Source of the DNA: Qipengyuania citrea
GTDB lineage: Bacteria; Pseudomonadota; Alphaproteobacteria; Sphingomonadales; Sphingomonadaceae
Direction of reading: 5' to 3'
NCBI RefSeq assembly: GCF_009828015.1
Contig: NZ_WTYG01000004.1
Span: 186,001-250,000, forward strand
Length of the DNA stretch: 64,000 bases
Shown here: piece after piece, positions 33,164-42,659 of the stretch
How the letters are laid out: the number at the start of each line of letters is the position of its first letter
Numbering within the stretch: position 1 is the first letter of the stretch
Program-made: the position numbers and the translations under genes
The notes under the pieces: generated by a model
Database searches by the model: none
The model's input: the letters and a program-made list of their open reading frames with translations, nothing else
Told to the model about the DNA's origin: nothing

Positions 33164-33955
33164 TCAGCCGAACACCGCCACGCATTGCATCCCATCGAGC
33201 ATCTGCTTGCCATCGGCGTTCCACAGCCGCAGCCGTTCGGAGGAGTAGCCATGCGCAGCGTGCTGGCTGGCGTTCTCGCTCATCCACCAGCCGTCGCGGG
33301 TCGCGGGCGCGGGTTCGAGCAGGTTGAACGACCAGTTGACCGAGCTGATCGGTCCCTGCCGTTTCATCGCGCGCATCGCGCCCGGGGGCAGGACGTCGCC
33401 CAGCAGGATGAGCTCGCTCACCGGGTCGAGCCCTTCGCGGTCGGTCAGCCGCGCCCAGCGGCGCACCACCGGGTCGCCCGGACCCTGCTGCTCCTGCGCG
33501 CGGCGGATCTCGAAGTTGTTCTGGATGAAGGCGGGGCCCTTGCCGTGCATCGCGTTCTCGGCTTCCTCGGGCGGACCGGGCCAGTCGGCGACCGGTGCGG
33601 CATCGTGCATCGCATTCGCCTCGCGTTCGGTGCCGAACAGCCAGAAGGCGGTGAGCGTGCATTGCCCCTCGCACCAGATCTCGCTGCGCACCTGTGCGAC
33701 ATTGCGGCCCTGCCGGACGATCTCGCGGCGCAGCTCGGCATCGGGTCCGGTAGGGGCGACGAAGGCAACCTGGGCGCCGCGCAGCGGCGGCAGGTCGGGG
33801 AATGCCCGGGTGACCGCGGTATAGGCGATCAGCGCGGAGGCGCCGCCGTAGAGCGTGCGGCCCTGCATCCAGTGGTCGAGCCCGGAAAAGCGCGTGTCGC
33901 CGCCTGCTGCGGTGATCGGATCGAGAAGGTTGGCAATGCTCATGCGCAGGGTCAT
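33164..33955 (-). CDS. Thioesterase family protein, double hot-dog type
   Basis: The 263-residue protein resembles TesB-like acyl-CoA thioesterases built from two hot-dog folds: LYGGASALIAYTAVTRAFPDLPPLRGAQVAFVAPTGP in the first half and PISSVNWSFNLLEPAPA ... GWWMSENASQHAAHGYSSERLRLW in the second. It probably hydrolyses acyl-CoA; the chain length cannot be told. ATG 33955 is preferred (AGGGG just upstream) over the ATG four codons later. It sits upstream of nothing in an operon and ends 174 bp after the start of nothing coding on the same strand. Confidence 0.8.
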   Translation of the reverse strand: MTLRMSIANLLDPITAAGGDTRFSGLDHWMQGRTLYGGASALIAYTAVTRAFPDLPPLRGAQVAFVAPTGPDAELRREIVRQGRNVAQVRSEIWCEGQCTLTAFWLFGTEREANAMHDAAPVADWPGPPEEAENAMHGKGPAFIQNNFEIRRAQEQQGPGDPVVRRWARLTDREGLDPVSELILLGDVLPPGAMRAMKRQGPISSVNWSFNLLEPAPATRDGWWMSENASQHAAHGYSSERLRLWNADGKQMLDGMQCVAVFG

Positions 33956-34067
33956 TGCCCCTATCCGGCCATGCGTCCAGACTGACGTTACGTAAGGCAT
34001 CACTGGGCGATTGCCTTTGCCGCGGAGAATCGCTAGTGCGCCGCTTCCTTCCCGAGAGGGAGGGCGA

Positions 34068-34141
34068 GGCCCGATGGCGGAGTGGTTACGCAGAGGACTG
34101 CAAATCCTTGCACGCCGGTTCGATTCCGGCTCGGGCCTCCA
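34068..34141 (+). tRNA. tRNA-Cys(GCA)
   Basis: A 74-nt cloverleaf: acceptor GGCCCGA pairs with TCGGGCC, anticodon loop CTGCAAA with anticodon GCA, T-loop GGTTCGATTCC, discriminator T and encoded CCA. Confidence 0.97.
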
Positions 34142-34164
34142 CTTCCCGCGCAACCCGCGAAAGT

Positions 34165-34240
34165 GCCGCTTTAGCTCAGTTGGTAGAGCACATCATTCGT
34201 AATGATGGGGTCACAGGTTCGAGTCCTGTAAGCGGCACCA
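34165..34240 (+). tRNA. tRNA-Thr(CGT)
   Basis: A 76-nt cloverleaf: acceptor GCCGCTT pairs with AAGCGGC, anticodon stem CATCA/TGATG around TTCGTAA with anticodon CGT, T-loop GGTTCGAGTCC and encoded CCA. It lies 23 bp after tRNA-Cys and is probably cotranscribed with it. Confidence 0.97.
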
Positions 34241-34415
34241 TTCACGGCCGAGGCCGAAAAGCGCCCAGCCCGCTCCAGCTGCATCGCCGAATGAAAGAGA
34301 AGAAGCGCGAGCGTGGTCCGGCATTTGCGCGCGAGCGTTGCGGCTCCGCCCGCCGTGTTGCCAAGTTATTTGGCCGATCACCCCGCCACGTCGGACATTG
34401 CCGGCGGCGAGTGGT

Positions 34416-34682
34416 CTAGTCCGACAGGGGTAGGGTCGAAATCTGCAGCGCCGCCCTCGGGAACCTCCGGAAGAAGTCCGCGCGGGCAAGCTCGGTTCCG
34501 GTCGCAGCGCACACATCCAGCAGATCGGGCGCCTTCGTCCACTGACCATCCCGCCAGCACCACGGCAGGGAATGCCTGGTGTCGATTATGACTGCAGTTC
34601 CTTCGAGTTGGTAATAAGCGATCTGCACGGCGCCCTCGTCTGTTCGGCGAGACGCCAATAGAAAATCGGAGGGCCGATACAC
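34416..34682 (-). CDS. Small hypothetical protein
   Basis: An 88-residue frame opens with a GTG at 34682 and contains EGAVQIAYYQLEGTAVIIDTRH and DLLDVCAATGTELARADFF, which have a composition like real protein rather than antisense sequence. I do not recognise a family. Upstream in the same frame there is no stop before the neighbouring gene's 3' end, so the start is uncertain. It lies downstream of the PAS-GGDEF-EAL gene in the same orientation, 100 bp away. Confidence 0.4.
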   Translation of the reverse strand: MYRPSDFLLASRRTDEGAVQIAYYQLEGTAVIIDTRHSLPWCWRDGQWTKAPDLLDVCAATGTELARADFFRRFPRAALQISTLPLSD

Positions 34683-34782
34683 CCTAGGATTATCACTTAG
34701 AAAGCCGGGCGGCGGGGACAGTTTGACGCGAGCACTGACGCGCTGGCAATCCGGGAGCAGGAGCGGCCGGGAAGCCGCGCGG

Positions 34783-37269
34783 TCAGGCGGTTTCCTTGTC
34801 CGAATATCCGAAGCGAAGCGCGCAGGCTTCGTCCACCGGGACGGCAGGGCTGAACAGGTAACCCTGCCCGTAATAGCAGCCAATCTCGAGCAAGGTCCTT
34901 CTCTGCTCTTCGGTTTCTATGCCTTCAGCGATCACCTCGATACCGAGGCTGCGGCTCATCACGACCATCGCCTGAACGATGTTCTTGGACATCACCGAAG
35001 TGCATATGTCGCGTACGAAAGAGGCATCGATCTTGACCCGGTCGATCGGGAAATCGCGAAGATGGGTGAGCGAGGAATAGCCGGTGCCGAAGTCGTCGAG
35101 GGCGATCCGGATCCCGCGACTTCTCAATTGGTCCAGAACGCTTTTCACATTCTGGTTGTCGCCGACCATCAGCATGGTTTCGGTAATTTCCAGGGTTACC
35201 CAAGCCGGATTGATGTGGTGTCGCTCCAGCGCCTCGAACACGCGGGGTACGAAGTCGCGGCTTATCAGGTCGGCTTCGGTGGCATTGATGCTGACATATT
35301 GCACTCCGCCATGCGCGGCCATCAGGCTCGGAAGATCGCGCGATACGTTCTCGAACATTCGTACGCTGATCTGGCGGGAAAGGATGGGGTCCATGATCGC
35401 GGGAATGACGGCGGATGCCGGTATCAGCGTATCGTCTCCGGCTTTCAGTCGCATGAGCGATTCGAAACCGATAAGCCGGTTGTCGGTGATCTGGATGATC
35501 GGCTGGTACCCGGACTGCACCCGGTCCTCGCCCAGAGCCTGGGTTACGGTCTCTATGGCCCGCCTACGCTCGACATGCGGCAGTTCCATGGACGAGTTGT
35601 AGAAGTGGACCGTTCCCGGTTCGCGGGCCTTGCCATGATACAGCGCCAGATCGGCCTTGTGGATCAGCGCGTCGAGGGATGCGAGCGCCGTGCTCTCCGC
35701 AACGCCGCATGTCGCGCTGACACCGACGCCGCCTTCTCCCAGGTCGACCGCCTCTTCGATCGTCAGCAGCAGGTTGCTGGCGAAGTCCTGAACCTCGTCC
35801 TCTGACATCGATAGCGGACTGAGCACCGCGAATTCGTCGCCGCCCCACCGGGCAAGGATCGCGTTTGCGGGTACGGCGTCTTCGATTTGCTTCGCAATTC
35901 GCCGCAAGAGCTTGTCGCCCGTCTGATGGCCGAAAGTGTCGTTGACGAACTTGAAGCCGGTAAGGTCGAACAGCATCGCGTAGAAGGTGCAATTGATCGC
36001 CGCGGCATCTTTCAGCCGCTCGACTGCCCGCGCTTCGAACGCATTGCGGTTGAGCAGGCCCGTCAGATCGTCGTGACTGGCCGCATAGCGCAGGTCCAGC
36101 ATCGCCTGGAGCTTTTCCGTAATATCGCGGACAGTACCGATCATCACGGATTTGCCGCCCTTGGCATTCTCGACGAACTCCGCGATTATCCGGGCCTGTC
36201 GTCTTTGGCCCCCCCGGCCCACGATCTCCGCGGTGAAATCGAGGTTCTTCCCTGTCCGGCGGGACTCCAGATAGAGCGCTTCGACGCGCTCGCGCTCATG
36301 CGGGGAGTAAAACTCGAGGGTATCGTCGAGCGTCATCGGACGCTGCTGATCCAGCCCCATGATTTTGTAGGCTTGATCGGAAAAGGTCAGCGACTGCGTC
36401 TCGACGTCGAATTCCCATGAACCCAGCTTCGCGATTTTTTCCGCTTGCTGGAATGTCCTGACGCTTCGTTCCAGCCTGCGATGCGACTTGGCCAGTTCGT
36501 CTCGCGCGGCAACAACCGCGTCGATGTTAAACGCCTCGACGATCGTCCCGACTGTCGATCCGCTGGAATCGACCATCGGAGAAGCGGTGTAGGAGACGTT
36601 GTAGAAATGGCCGTCCTTGTGGACGAACATGTCTTCGCCGCTAATCTGGTGGCGTTCGGGAAACGCCCGGTCGATGGGGCATTCTTCGATCGGGAAGGGC
36701 GACCCGTCGGGGTATTGGTGATGGATCAAGCCGTGGAGGCACCGTCCGACCGCCTCTTCGAAACTGTAACCGGTCAATTCTTCGGCAGCGCGATTCATGA
36801 AAGAGCAGTTCTGCTGCTCGTCCATCATGAAGATGGCCATCCTGGTGTTGTTCAGGATGGCATCCAGCCGGGAGCTGGTCCGTTCGAGGCGGTCCCTGAT
36901 CGAGTTGAATTCAGAAATGTCCCGGATCGCTGCGAAGAAAACGAACTCGCCCTGGGATTGGATCAATTGCAGCGAGACCGAGACTTCGTAAGTGCTTCCG
37001 TCTTTTCGGCCGTGGACCGTCTCGAAGGAAAGCCTGGGAACTTCTGCGGATAACAGTGGGCCGACGAAGGCTTTGAATTCTTCTTCAGAAAACTCCGGCT
37101 TCAGGTCCCAGGGGTGCATTTCGCTGAGTTCTGCCAACGAATAGCCGAGGTTTTCGCGCGCACCCCTGTTGACCAGGATAAAGCGGAAGTCATCCGCGGC
37201 GAAGACGTAGATCTCGGACGCCGACTGCTCGACGACTTCTCCCAAACGATCCACGCCTAAAGTTGACAT
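34783..37269 (-). CDS. PAS-PAS-PAS-GGDEF-EAL cyclic-di-GMP signalling protein
   Basis: The 828-residue protein has three PAS domains (about 14-120, 131-250, 270-385), a GGDEF domain with intact RWGGDEF and an EAL domain in which the name motif is ESL (FESLMR) but the other catalytic residues are present: EITETML, LDDFGTGYSSL, KID and AEGIET. It may therefore make and break cyclic di-GMP, with PAS domains sensing an unknown ligand or redox state. No membrane segment is evident, so it is cytoplasmic. It is transcribed away from the 0.9-kb gene-free stretch upstream. Confidence 0.93.
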   Translation of the reverse strand: MSTLGVDRLGEVVEQSASEIYVFAADDFRFILVNRGARENLGYSLAELSEMHPWDLKPEFSEEEFKAFVGPLLSAEVPRLSFETVHGRKDGSTYEVSVSLQLIQSQGEFVFFAAIRDISEFNSIRDRLERTSSRLDAILNNTRMAIFMMDEQQNCSFMNRAAEELTGYSFEEAVGRCLHGLIHHQYPDGSPFPIEECPIDRAFPERHQISGEDMFVHKDGHFYNVSYTASPMVDSSGSTVGTIVEAFNIDAVVAARDELAKSHRRLERSVRTFQQAEKIAKLGSWEFDVETQSLTFSDQAYKIMGLDQQRPMTLDDTLEFYSPHERERVEALYLESRRTGKNLDFTAEIVGRGGQRRQARIIAEFVENAKGGKSVMIGTVRDITEKLQAMLDLRYAASHDDLTGLLNRNAFEARAVERLKDAAAINCTFYAMLFDLTGFKFVNDTFGHQTGDKLLRRIAKQIEDAVPANAILARWGGDEFAVLSPLSMSEDEVQDFASNLLLTIEEAVDLGEGGVGVSATCGVAESTALASLDALIHKADLALYHGKAREPGTVHFYNSSMELPHVERRRAIETVTQALGEDRVQSGYQPIIQITDNRLIGFESLMRLKAGDDTLIPASAVIPAIMDPILSRQISVRMFENVSRDLPSLMAAHGGVQYVSINATEADLISRDFVPRVFEALERHHINPAWVTLEITETMLMVGDNQNVKSVLDQLRSRGIRIALDDFGTGYSSLTHLRDFPIDRVKIDASFVRDICTSVMSKNIVQAMVVMSRSLGIEVIAEGIETEEQRRTLLEIGCYYGQGYLFSPAVPVDEACALRFGYSDKETA

Positions 37270-38160
37270 CCGAACCTCATCCTAGGGAGTCTGAGTATCG
37301 CAAAGAAGGTAAACCAAACCCTTCATGCCTGTCACGCGTAAGGCCTCGTTCCCGATTGACCGGCTGTATCGCTGCGCGCTCGCGGCGGGAGGGCCGCTAT
37401 CGGCGATGGGGACCTCGTTCCGGTGCTGGTCCGGTCAACCCACGATTGAAGATTGTGCAGGAGGAGGCGGGCTTTGGGGGGCGGCATGCGCGCCCGCCGA
37501 CCATGCTGTACCAGACGGTGCGGAAAGCCGGGGCGCCGAGCCGATCCGGCCACAGCGGCTTTTCGGGAAGCCACCGGCGGCCCCTCCGCGCGCAGGCGCG
37601 AGCGGCCTCAGGCGGGGATGAAGCAGCAAGGGTAGCCTGCAAAGCGGTTTCGACGAGCCGCCGAGCCCCATGTGGGTTCATTTCTGACAATCCCCAAAAC
37701 CTAGCGGATTGCGACTCGTGTTATTATTATTTGAAACCAAGCTATCAAAAGCGGGAATCGGAAGCAAATTCCCGATATTTTTCTTACGATTATCCGAGCA
37801 GGTGCAAGCGGTGTCATGCGCTGTCACCGGGGCGCGCTGGCGCCTGTCCTGATTCATCCGACCGGCCGACGCCTGGCCCATGCTGCCGAGGGGCAGGTGG
37901 ACTGGCGGTCAGCCCAGTCTGTCGTGAGACATCCGTGATCAGGTCGTGCTTCCGGGAAGCGTCAGCCCGTTGCCGTACCAACAGCAGCAGCTAGGGACCG
38001 GCATGCTCGCCGTGCCGCTGTACATCTCTCGCCCGCGGGCCTGAAGCGGTCAATGCCGCTGGTCAATGATTGGATGATGACTTGCCGGCGGCGCACCCCA
38101 TGAGGGCGGGCTGGAAGCCAGCCGCGCCGCTCATGGGGCATGTATCATCCACGCACGCTG
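37270..38160. other. 0.9-kb stretch without a convincing gene, with a long hairpin
   Basis: Open frames on both strands overlap each other and have Arg/Pro/Gly-rich translations with no recognisable domain or ribosome binding site. A local AT-rich patch lies near 37700-37800. Near the right end (38096-38138) a 43-nt imperfect inverted repeat, CCCCATGAG ... CTCATGGGG with a second internal stem, stands just after the stop of the acyl-CoA dehydrogenase gene. The left end must hold the promoter of the PAS-GGDEF-EAL gene. Confidence 0.5.
38096..38138. repeat. Imperfect inverted repeat (hairpin) after the acyl-CoA dehydrogenase gene
   Basis: Outer arms CCCCATGAG and CTCATGGGG pair perfectly, and the inner arms GGCGGGCTGG and CCAGCCGCGCC pair with one irregularity around an AAG loop. 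No T-run follows on either strand, so it is not a standard intrinsic terminator but could stabilise the mRNA end. Confidence 0.7.
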
Positions 38161-39291
38161 TCACGAAAGCGAAACGTGCCGTTTCAGATGGTGGTCGACG
38201 CTGCCAAATTCGGATTCGAAGATCGTCAGGCGCTTGAAGTAATGCCCGATCGCATATTCATCGGTGACGCCATTGCCGCCGTGGATCTGCACGGCTTCCT
38301 GGCCGATCAGGCGCGCGGCCTGGCCCACGCCGACCTTAGCCGCCGAGGCGGTGCGCTTGCGTTCCTTTTCGCCGGCATCGAGCTTGATCGTGGCGAGATA
38401 GGTCAGCGAGACCGAGGTCTCATAGGCGGTATACATGTCGACCATGCGGTGCTGAAGCACCTGGAACTTGCCGATCGGCACGCCGAATTGTTTGCGTTGC
38501 CGCGAATATTCGACCGTCATCGCATGCGCGACCTTCATCGCGCCGCAGGCCTCGGCACATTGCGCGGCGATCGCCTCGTCAGTCACCTGCTCGATCAGCG
38601 GGAGCGCGGCACCTTCTTCGCCGATCAGCGCATCTGCGGGGACCGAGACATTCTCGAAATAGATTTCCGATGCACGGCGGCCGTCGACGGTTTCATAGTC
38701 GCGCGTGACGATACCGTCGGCCGATTTATCGACAATGAAAACGCTGACGCCTTCGCGGTCGCGGCGGTCGCCGCCGGTGCGGGCAGTGACCATGAGGTGG
38801 CTGGCCCAGGGGGCGCCGATGACCACGGCCTTGTGGCCGTTGAGGACGTAGCCATCGCCGTCTTTCTTCGCCGTCGTCTCGAGATCGGCGTAATCGTAGC
38901 GGCCACGCGGCTCGGCATAGGCGAATGCGAAGACACGTTCCCCGCCGATGATGGCCGAAAGGTGTTCCTCGCGCTGGGCGTCGCTGCCGGCATGCTTGAG
39001 GAAGCCGCCGGCGCAGACCACGGTGGGAACGAAAGGTTCGACCACCAGGCCCTTGCCGAATTCTTCCATGACGATCATCGCATCGATCGCGCCGCCGCCA
39101 AAACCGCCGACATCTTCGCTGAAGGGCATGCCCAGAATGCCGAGTTCGGCGAGCTGCGCCCAGATTTCGGGGCGCCATCCGGCATCGCTCTCGATGGCAG
39201 CGCGGCGCGTTTCCCAATCGTATTGTTCACGGACCAGGCGCGAAAGACCGTCGCGCACCATGTCCTGTTCTTCGGTGAAGTTGAAATCCAC
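38161..39291 (-). CDS. Acyl-CoA dehydrogenase
   Basis: The 376-residue protein has the acyl-CoA dehydrogenase fold: MDFNFTEEQDMVRD at the N-terminus, FAYAEPRGRYD and YVLNGHKAVV in the beta domain, and YSRQRKQFGVPIGKFQVLQHRMVDMY followed by IQIHGGNGVTDEYAIGHYFKR-like sequence in the C-terminal helical domain. The flavin-binding and substrate regions are complete. It is the second gene after another acyl-CoA dehydrogenase (33-bp gap), so the two probably form an operon and perhaps a mixed complex. The substrate is unknown. Confidence 0.9.
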   Translation of the reverse strand: MDFNFTEEQDMVRDGLSRLVREQYDWETRRAAIESDAGWRPEIWAQLAELGILGMPFSEDVGGFGGGAIDAMIVMEEFGKGLVVEPFVPTVVCAGGFLKHAGSDAQREEHLSAIIGGERVFAFAYAEPRGRYDYADLETTAKKDGDGYVLNGHKAVVIGAPWASHLMVTARTGGDRRDREGVSVFIVDKSADGIVTRDYETVDGRRASEIYFENVSVPADALIGEEGAALPLIEQVTDEAIAAQCAEACGAMKVAHAMTVEYSRQRKQFGVPIGKFQVLQHRMVDMYTAYETSVSLTYLATIKLDAGEKERKRTASAAKVGVGQAARLIGQEAVQIHGGNGVTDEYAIGHYFKRLTIFESEFGSVDHHLKRHVSLS

Positions 39292-39323
39292 GTGTCGTCC
39301 CTTTCCCGTGCCGTCCGGCGCTC

Positions 39324-40523
39324 TCAGAGCCCGAGGATCATTTTCGTAATGATGTTGCGCTGGATCTCGTTCGATCCGCCATAGATCGATGTCTTGCGCA
39401 TGTTGAAATAGGTCGCCGCCGAATCGTGAGCGTAGTCGGGGCCGATCGGGTATTCGTTCGATCCCGTGTCGTTGGCGATACTGCCGTAATAGGGGGCCGA
39501 GTAGCTGCCGACCGCTTCGAGCGTGAGTTCGGTCAGGCGCTGCTGGATTTCAGTGCCCTTGATCTTGAGGATCGAGCTTTCCGGTCCCGGACCCTTGCCG
39601 GCCTGCTCGCCTGCAAGCGTGCGCAGTTCGGTGATCTCGAGCGCGGCGAGGTCGATCTCGAGCTGGCTCACCTTGCGGGCGAAATCCAGATCGTCGATCA
39701 GCGGTTCGCCATCGAGCGTTTCGTTGGCGGCAATTTCGCGTAGCTTTTCGACGCCGCGCTTCGAGCGGGCCACACCGGCGATCCCGCTGCGTTCGTGAGC
39801 GAGCAGGAACTTGGCATAGGTCCAGCCCTTGTTCTCTTCACCCACGAGGTTTTCGACCGGGACGCGGACATCGGTCAGCCAGGTTTCGTTGACCTCGTAA
39901 CCGCCGTCGAGCAGCTTGATCGGCTTCACCTCGACACCTGGCGACTTCATGTCCACGAGGATGAAGCTGATGCCTTCCTGCGGCTTGGCGGCGTCCGGAT
40001 CGGTGCGGCAGAGGAAGAAGCCCCAGTCGGCATATTGCGCCAGCGTGGTCCAGGTCTTCTGGCCATTGATGACGTAATGATCGCCGTCGCGCACCGCCGT
40101 GGTCTTGAGCGAGGCAAGGTCGGAACCCGCGCCGGGTTCGGAATAACCCTGGCACCACCATACTTCGCCGCTGCGGATGCCCGGGAGGTGCCGCGCCTTC
40201 TGCTCTTCGCTGCCGAAGGTGTAGATCACCGGCCCGACCATGGAGACGCCGAACGGCAGCGGCATGATCGCATTGACCCGCGCGTTCTCCTCGGACCAGA
40301 TGTATCGCTGGGTAGGCGTCCAGCCCGTGCCGCCATACTCGACCGGCCAGGCAGGAACCGACCAGCCCTTTTCGCCGAGGACCTTGTGCCAAGCGAGAAA
40401 ATCCTCGCGCGAGAGGTCTTCGCGCAGGCCCACGTCGCCAAGGTGCTTGGGGTAATTTTCTTCGATGAAGGCGCGCACTTCGTCGCGGAAGGCCTGCTCT
40501 TCAGGGGTGAATTCGAGGTTCAT
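39324..40523 (-). CDS. Acyl-CoA dehydrogenase
   Basis: The 399-residue protein starts MNLEFTPEEQAFRDEVRAFI and has WCQGYSEPGAGSDLASLKTTA and the WTTLAQYADWGFFLCRTDP flavin-domain region, then a C-terminal SIYGGSNEIQRNIITKMILGL, typical of the long-chain or unusual-substrate dehydrogenases found in degradation clusters of sphingomonads and actinobacteria. ATG 40523 matches the family start; the frame continues upstream only by chance. It is the first of two dehydrogenase genes. Confidence 0.92.
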   Translation of the reverse strand: MNLEFTPEEQAFRDEVRAFIEENYPKHLGDVGLREDLSREDFLAWHKVLGEKGWSVPAWPVEYGGTGWTPTQRYIWSEENARVNAIMPLPFGVSMVGPVIYTFGSEEQKARHLPGIRSGEVWWCQGYSEPGAGSDLASLKTTAVRDGDHYVINGQKTWTTLAQYADWGFFLCRTDPDAAKPQEGISFILVDMKSPGVEVKPIKLLDGGYEVNETWLTDVRVPVENLVGEENKGWTYAKFLLAHERSGIAGVARSKRGVEKLREIAANETLDGEPLIDDLDFARKVSQLEIDLAALEITELRTLAGEQAGKGPGPESSILKIKGTEIQQRLTELTLEAVGSYSAPYYGSIANDTGSNEYPIGPDYAHDSAATYFNMRKTSIYGGSNEIQRNIITKMILGL

Positions 40524-40700
40524 ATGCTCAAGCTCCGGTTTCCATCCGCTAAGGCTCGGAATTCCCCGTCCAGTTTCTACCGGGTCGGACCATTCGGCTA
40601 GGTGAAGGTCTTCGCGAAGCGCGGCGCCTTTGACAAGTGCAAGCTCGACAAATCCTATCTGAAGCGCGTGCAATCTACGCTTTCGCCCGCTCGATCACGG

Positions 40701-40734
40701 CGGCCGGGGCCAGCTTCGCGCCGGGCCCCGGCCG
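40701..40734. repeat. Strong GC-rich inverted repeat after cysNC
   Basis: A perfect 11-bp stem, CGGCCGGGGCC and its complement, around a 12-nt loop lies 6 bp past the cysNC stop. There is no T-run, so it may be a Rho-assisted or mRNA-stabilising 3' structure. Confidence 0.75.
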
Positions 40735-40739
40735 TATGG

Positions 40740-42659
40740 TCACTTGAGCGGCAGGATGCGGCCGATGATGTAATCCGCGGCTTCCTCGGGGGTCATTTCG
40801 ACCGTGTTGACCCGGATCTCCGGGTCTTCAGGAGGCTCATATGGGCTGTCGATCCCGGTGAAGTTCTTGAGCTTGCCTGCGCGCGCCTTCTTGTAGAGAC
40901 CCTTCACGTCGCGCGCCTCGGCCACTTCCAGCGGCGTATCGACGTGGATTTCGACGAACTCGCCCGCGTCGATCATGTCGCGGACCAGCTGGCGATCCGC
41001 GCGGAACGGACTGATGAAGGCGGTGAGGACGATCAGCCCCGCATCGGTCATCAGCTTGGCGACCTCGCCGATGCGGCGGATGTTCTCGATCCGGTCGCTT
41101 TCCGTGAAACCGAGATCCTTGTTGAGGCCGTGGCGGACATTGTCGCCATCGAGCAGGAAGGTGTGGCGGTTCATCAGCGCCAACTTCTTTTCGACTTCGT
41201 TGGCGATGGTCGACTTGCCCGAGCCCGACAGACCGGTGAACCACAGCACGCGCGGCGTCTGGTTCTTCATTGCTGCGTGATGATCACGGGTGATGTCGGT
41301 CGGTTGCCAATGGACGTTCTGGCTGCGCCGCAGGCTGAAATGCAACATGCCTGCGCCGACCGTGCGATGGGTGATCTTGTCGATCAGGATGAACCCGCCC
41401 AGCGCACGGTTGTCGGCATAGGAATCGAACACGATCCGCCGGTCGGTGGTGATCTCGCACACGCCGATCTGATTGAGGTGAAGTGTCTGCGAGGCGAGGT
41501 GCGACCCCGAGCCTGACGGATTGTTGACGTCGATCTCGTATTTGGGTTCCGCCACGGTCACGCTGACCATCTGTGCGCCTAGCTTGAGCCAGTAGGCACG
41601 CCCGACGACCAGTGGTTCGTCGTCCATCCACACGATGGTCGTCTCGAACTGGTCGGCGACTTCGGGCGGACTGTCGGCTGCGGCCAGAACATCGCCGCGC
41701 GAACAATCGATCTCGTCGGCCAGCGTGATGGTGACCGACTGGCCGGCAACCGCTTGGTCCAGGTCGCCATCCATGGTGACGATCGACTTGACCGTGCTGG
41801 TCTTCCCCGAGGGCAGCGAACGCAGTTCGTCGCCGGGTTTGACCGTGCCGCTGGCGATCAGGCCGGAGAAGCCGCGAAAATCGAGATTGGGGCGATTGAC
41901 CCATTGCACCGACATGCGGAACGGCTTGGCCTGACTGGCGGTGCTGCTGACCTCGATGGTCTCGAGGTGGTCGATCAGGACGGGACCATCGTACCAGCGC
42001 GTGTTGCCGGATCGGGTGGTGATGTTGTCGCCGGCAAGGCCGGACATGGGAATGGCCGTGAAATCCTCAACTCCGATGCTGTCGGCGAATTTCCGGTAAT
42101 CGGCCACGATCGCTTCGAACTTTTCCTGATCGTAGTCGATCAGGTCCATCTTGTTGACGGCCAGCACGAGGTTCTTGATGCCGAGCTGGTGACACAGGAA
42201 GCTGTGACGCCTGGTCTGGACCAGCACGCCCTTGCGCGCATCGATCAGGATAACCGCGCAATCGGCGGTCGAGGCGCCCGTCACCATGTTGCGCGTATAT
42301 TGCTCATGTCCCGGGCAGTCGGCGACGATGAACTTGCGTTTCTCGGTCGCGAAAAAGCGATAGGCGACGTCGATCGTGATACCCTGTTCGCGCTCGGCGG
42401 CGAGCCCGTCAACGAGCAAGGCGAAGTCGATCTCCTGCCCCTGCGTGCCCACGCGTTTGCTGTCGTTCTCGAGCGCGGCGAGCTGGTCCTCGAAGATCAT
42501 CTTCGAATCGTAGAGCAGGCGGCCGATCAGCGTCGATTTGCCATCATCCACGCTGCCGCAGGTGATGAAGCGCAGCATCGACTTGTTTTGGTGCTGATCG
42601 AGATAGGCCTCGATATCGTCCGCGATCAGCGCGTCGGTTTTGTAGATGGGATCGGTCAT
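40740..42659 (-). CDS. cysNC: Bifunctional sulfate adenylyltransferase subunit 1/adenylylsulfate kinase
   Basis: The 639-residue protein joins a CysN GTPase (G1 [12 protein letters not shown] near 35, [16 protein letters not shown], residues 1-450) and a CysC APS kinase (Walker [15 protein letters not shown] near 475, then [18 protein letters not shown] and RADRQLVRD). With CysD it makes APS at the cost of GTP, then phosphorylates APS to PAPS for assimilation or sulfation. It overlaps cysD by one base (TGATG). PAPS reductase genes are not in the window. Confidence 0.96.
   Translation of the reverse strand: MTDPIYKTDALIADDIEAYLDQHQNKSMLRFITCGSVDDGKSTLIGRLLYDSKMIFEDQLAALENDSKRVGTQGQEIDFALLVDGLAAEREQGITIDVAYRFFATEKRKFIVADCPGHEQYTRNMVTGASTADCAVILIDARKGVLVQTRRHSFLCHQLGIKNLVLAVNKMDLIDYDQEKFEAIVADYRKFADSIGVEDFTAIPMSGLAGDNITTRSGNTRWYDGPVLIDHLETIEVSSTASQAKPFRMSVQWVNRPNLDFRGFSGLIASGTVKPGDELRSLPSGKTSTVKSIVTMDGDLDQAVAGQSVTITLADEIDCSRGDVLAAADSPPEVADQFETTIVWMDDEPLVVGRAYWLKLGAQMVSVTVAEPKYEIDVNNPSGSGSHLASQTLHLNQIGVCEITTDRRIVFDSYADNRALGGFILIDKITHRTVGAGMLHFSLRRSQNVHWQPTDITRDHHAAMKNQTPRVLWFTGLSGSGKSTIANEVEKKLALMNRHTFLLDGDNVRHGLNKDLGFTESDRIENIRRIGEVAKLMTDAGLIVLTAFISPFRADRQLVRDMIDAGEFVEIHVDTPLEVAEARDVKGLYKKARAGKLKNFTGIDSPYEPPEDPEIRVNTVEMTPEEAADYIIGRILPLK

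Noticed and set aside
37263..37994. 243-codon plus-strand frame in the gene-free interval
   Set aside because: It has an Arg/Pro/Ser-rich translation, no domain, no ribosome binding site and overlaps the start and leader of the PAS-GGDEF-EAL gene antisense.
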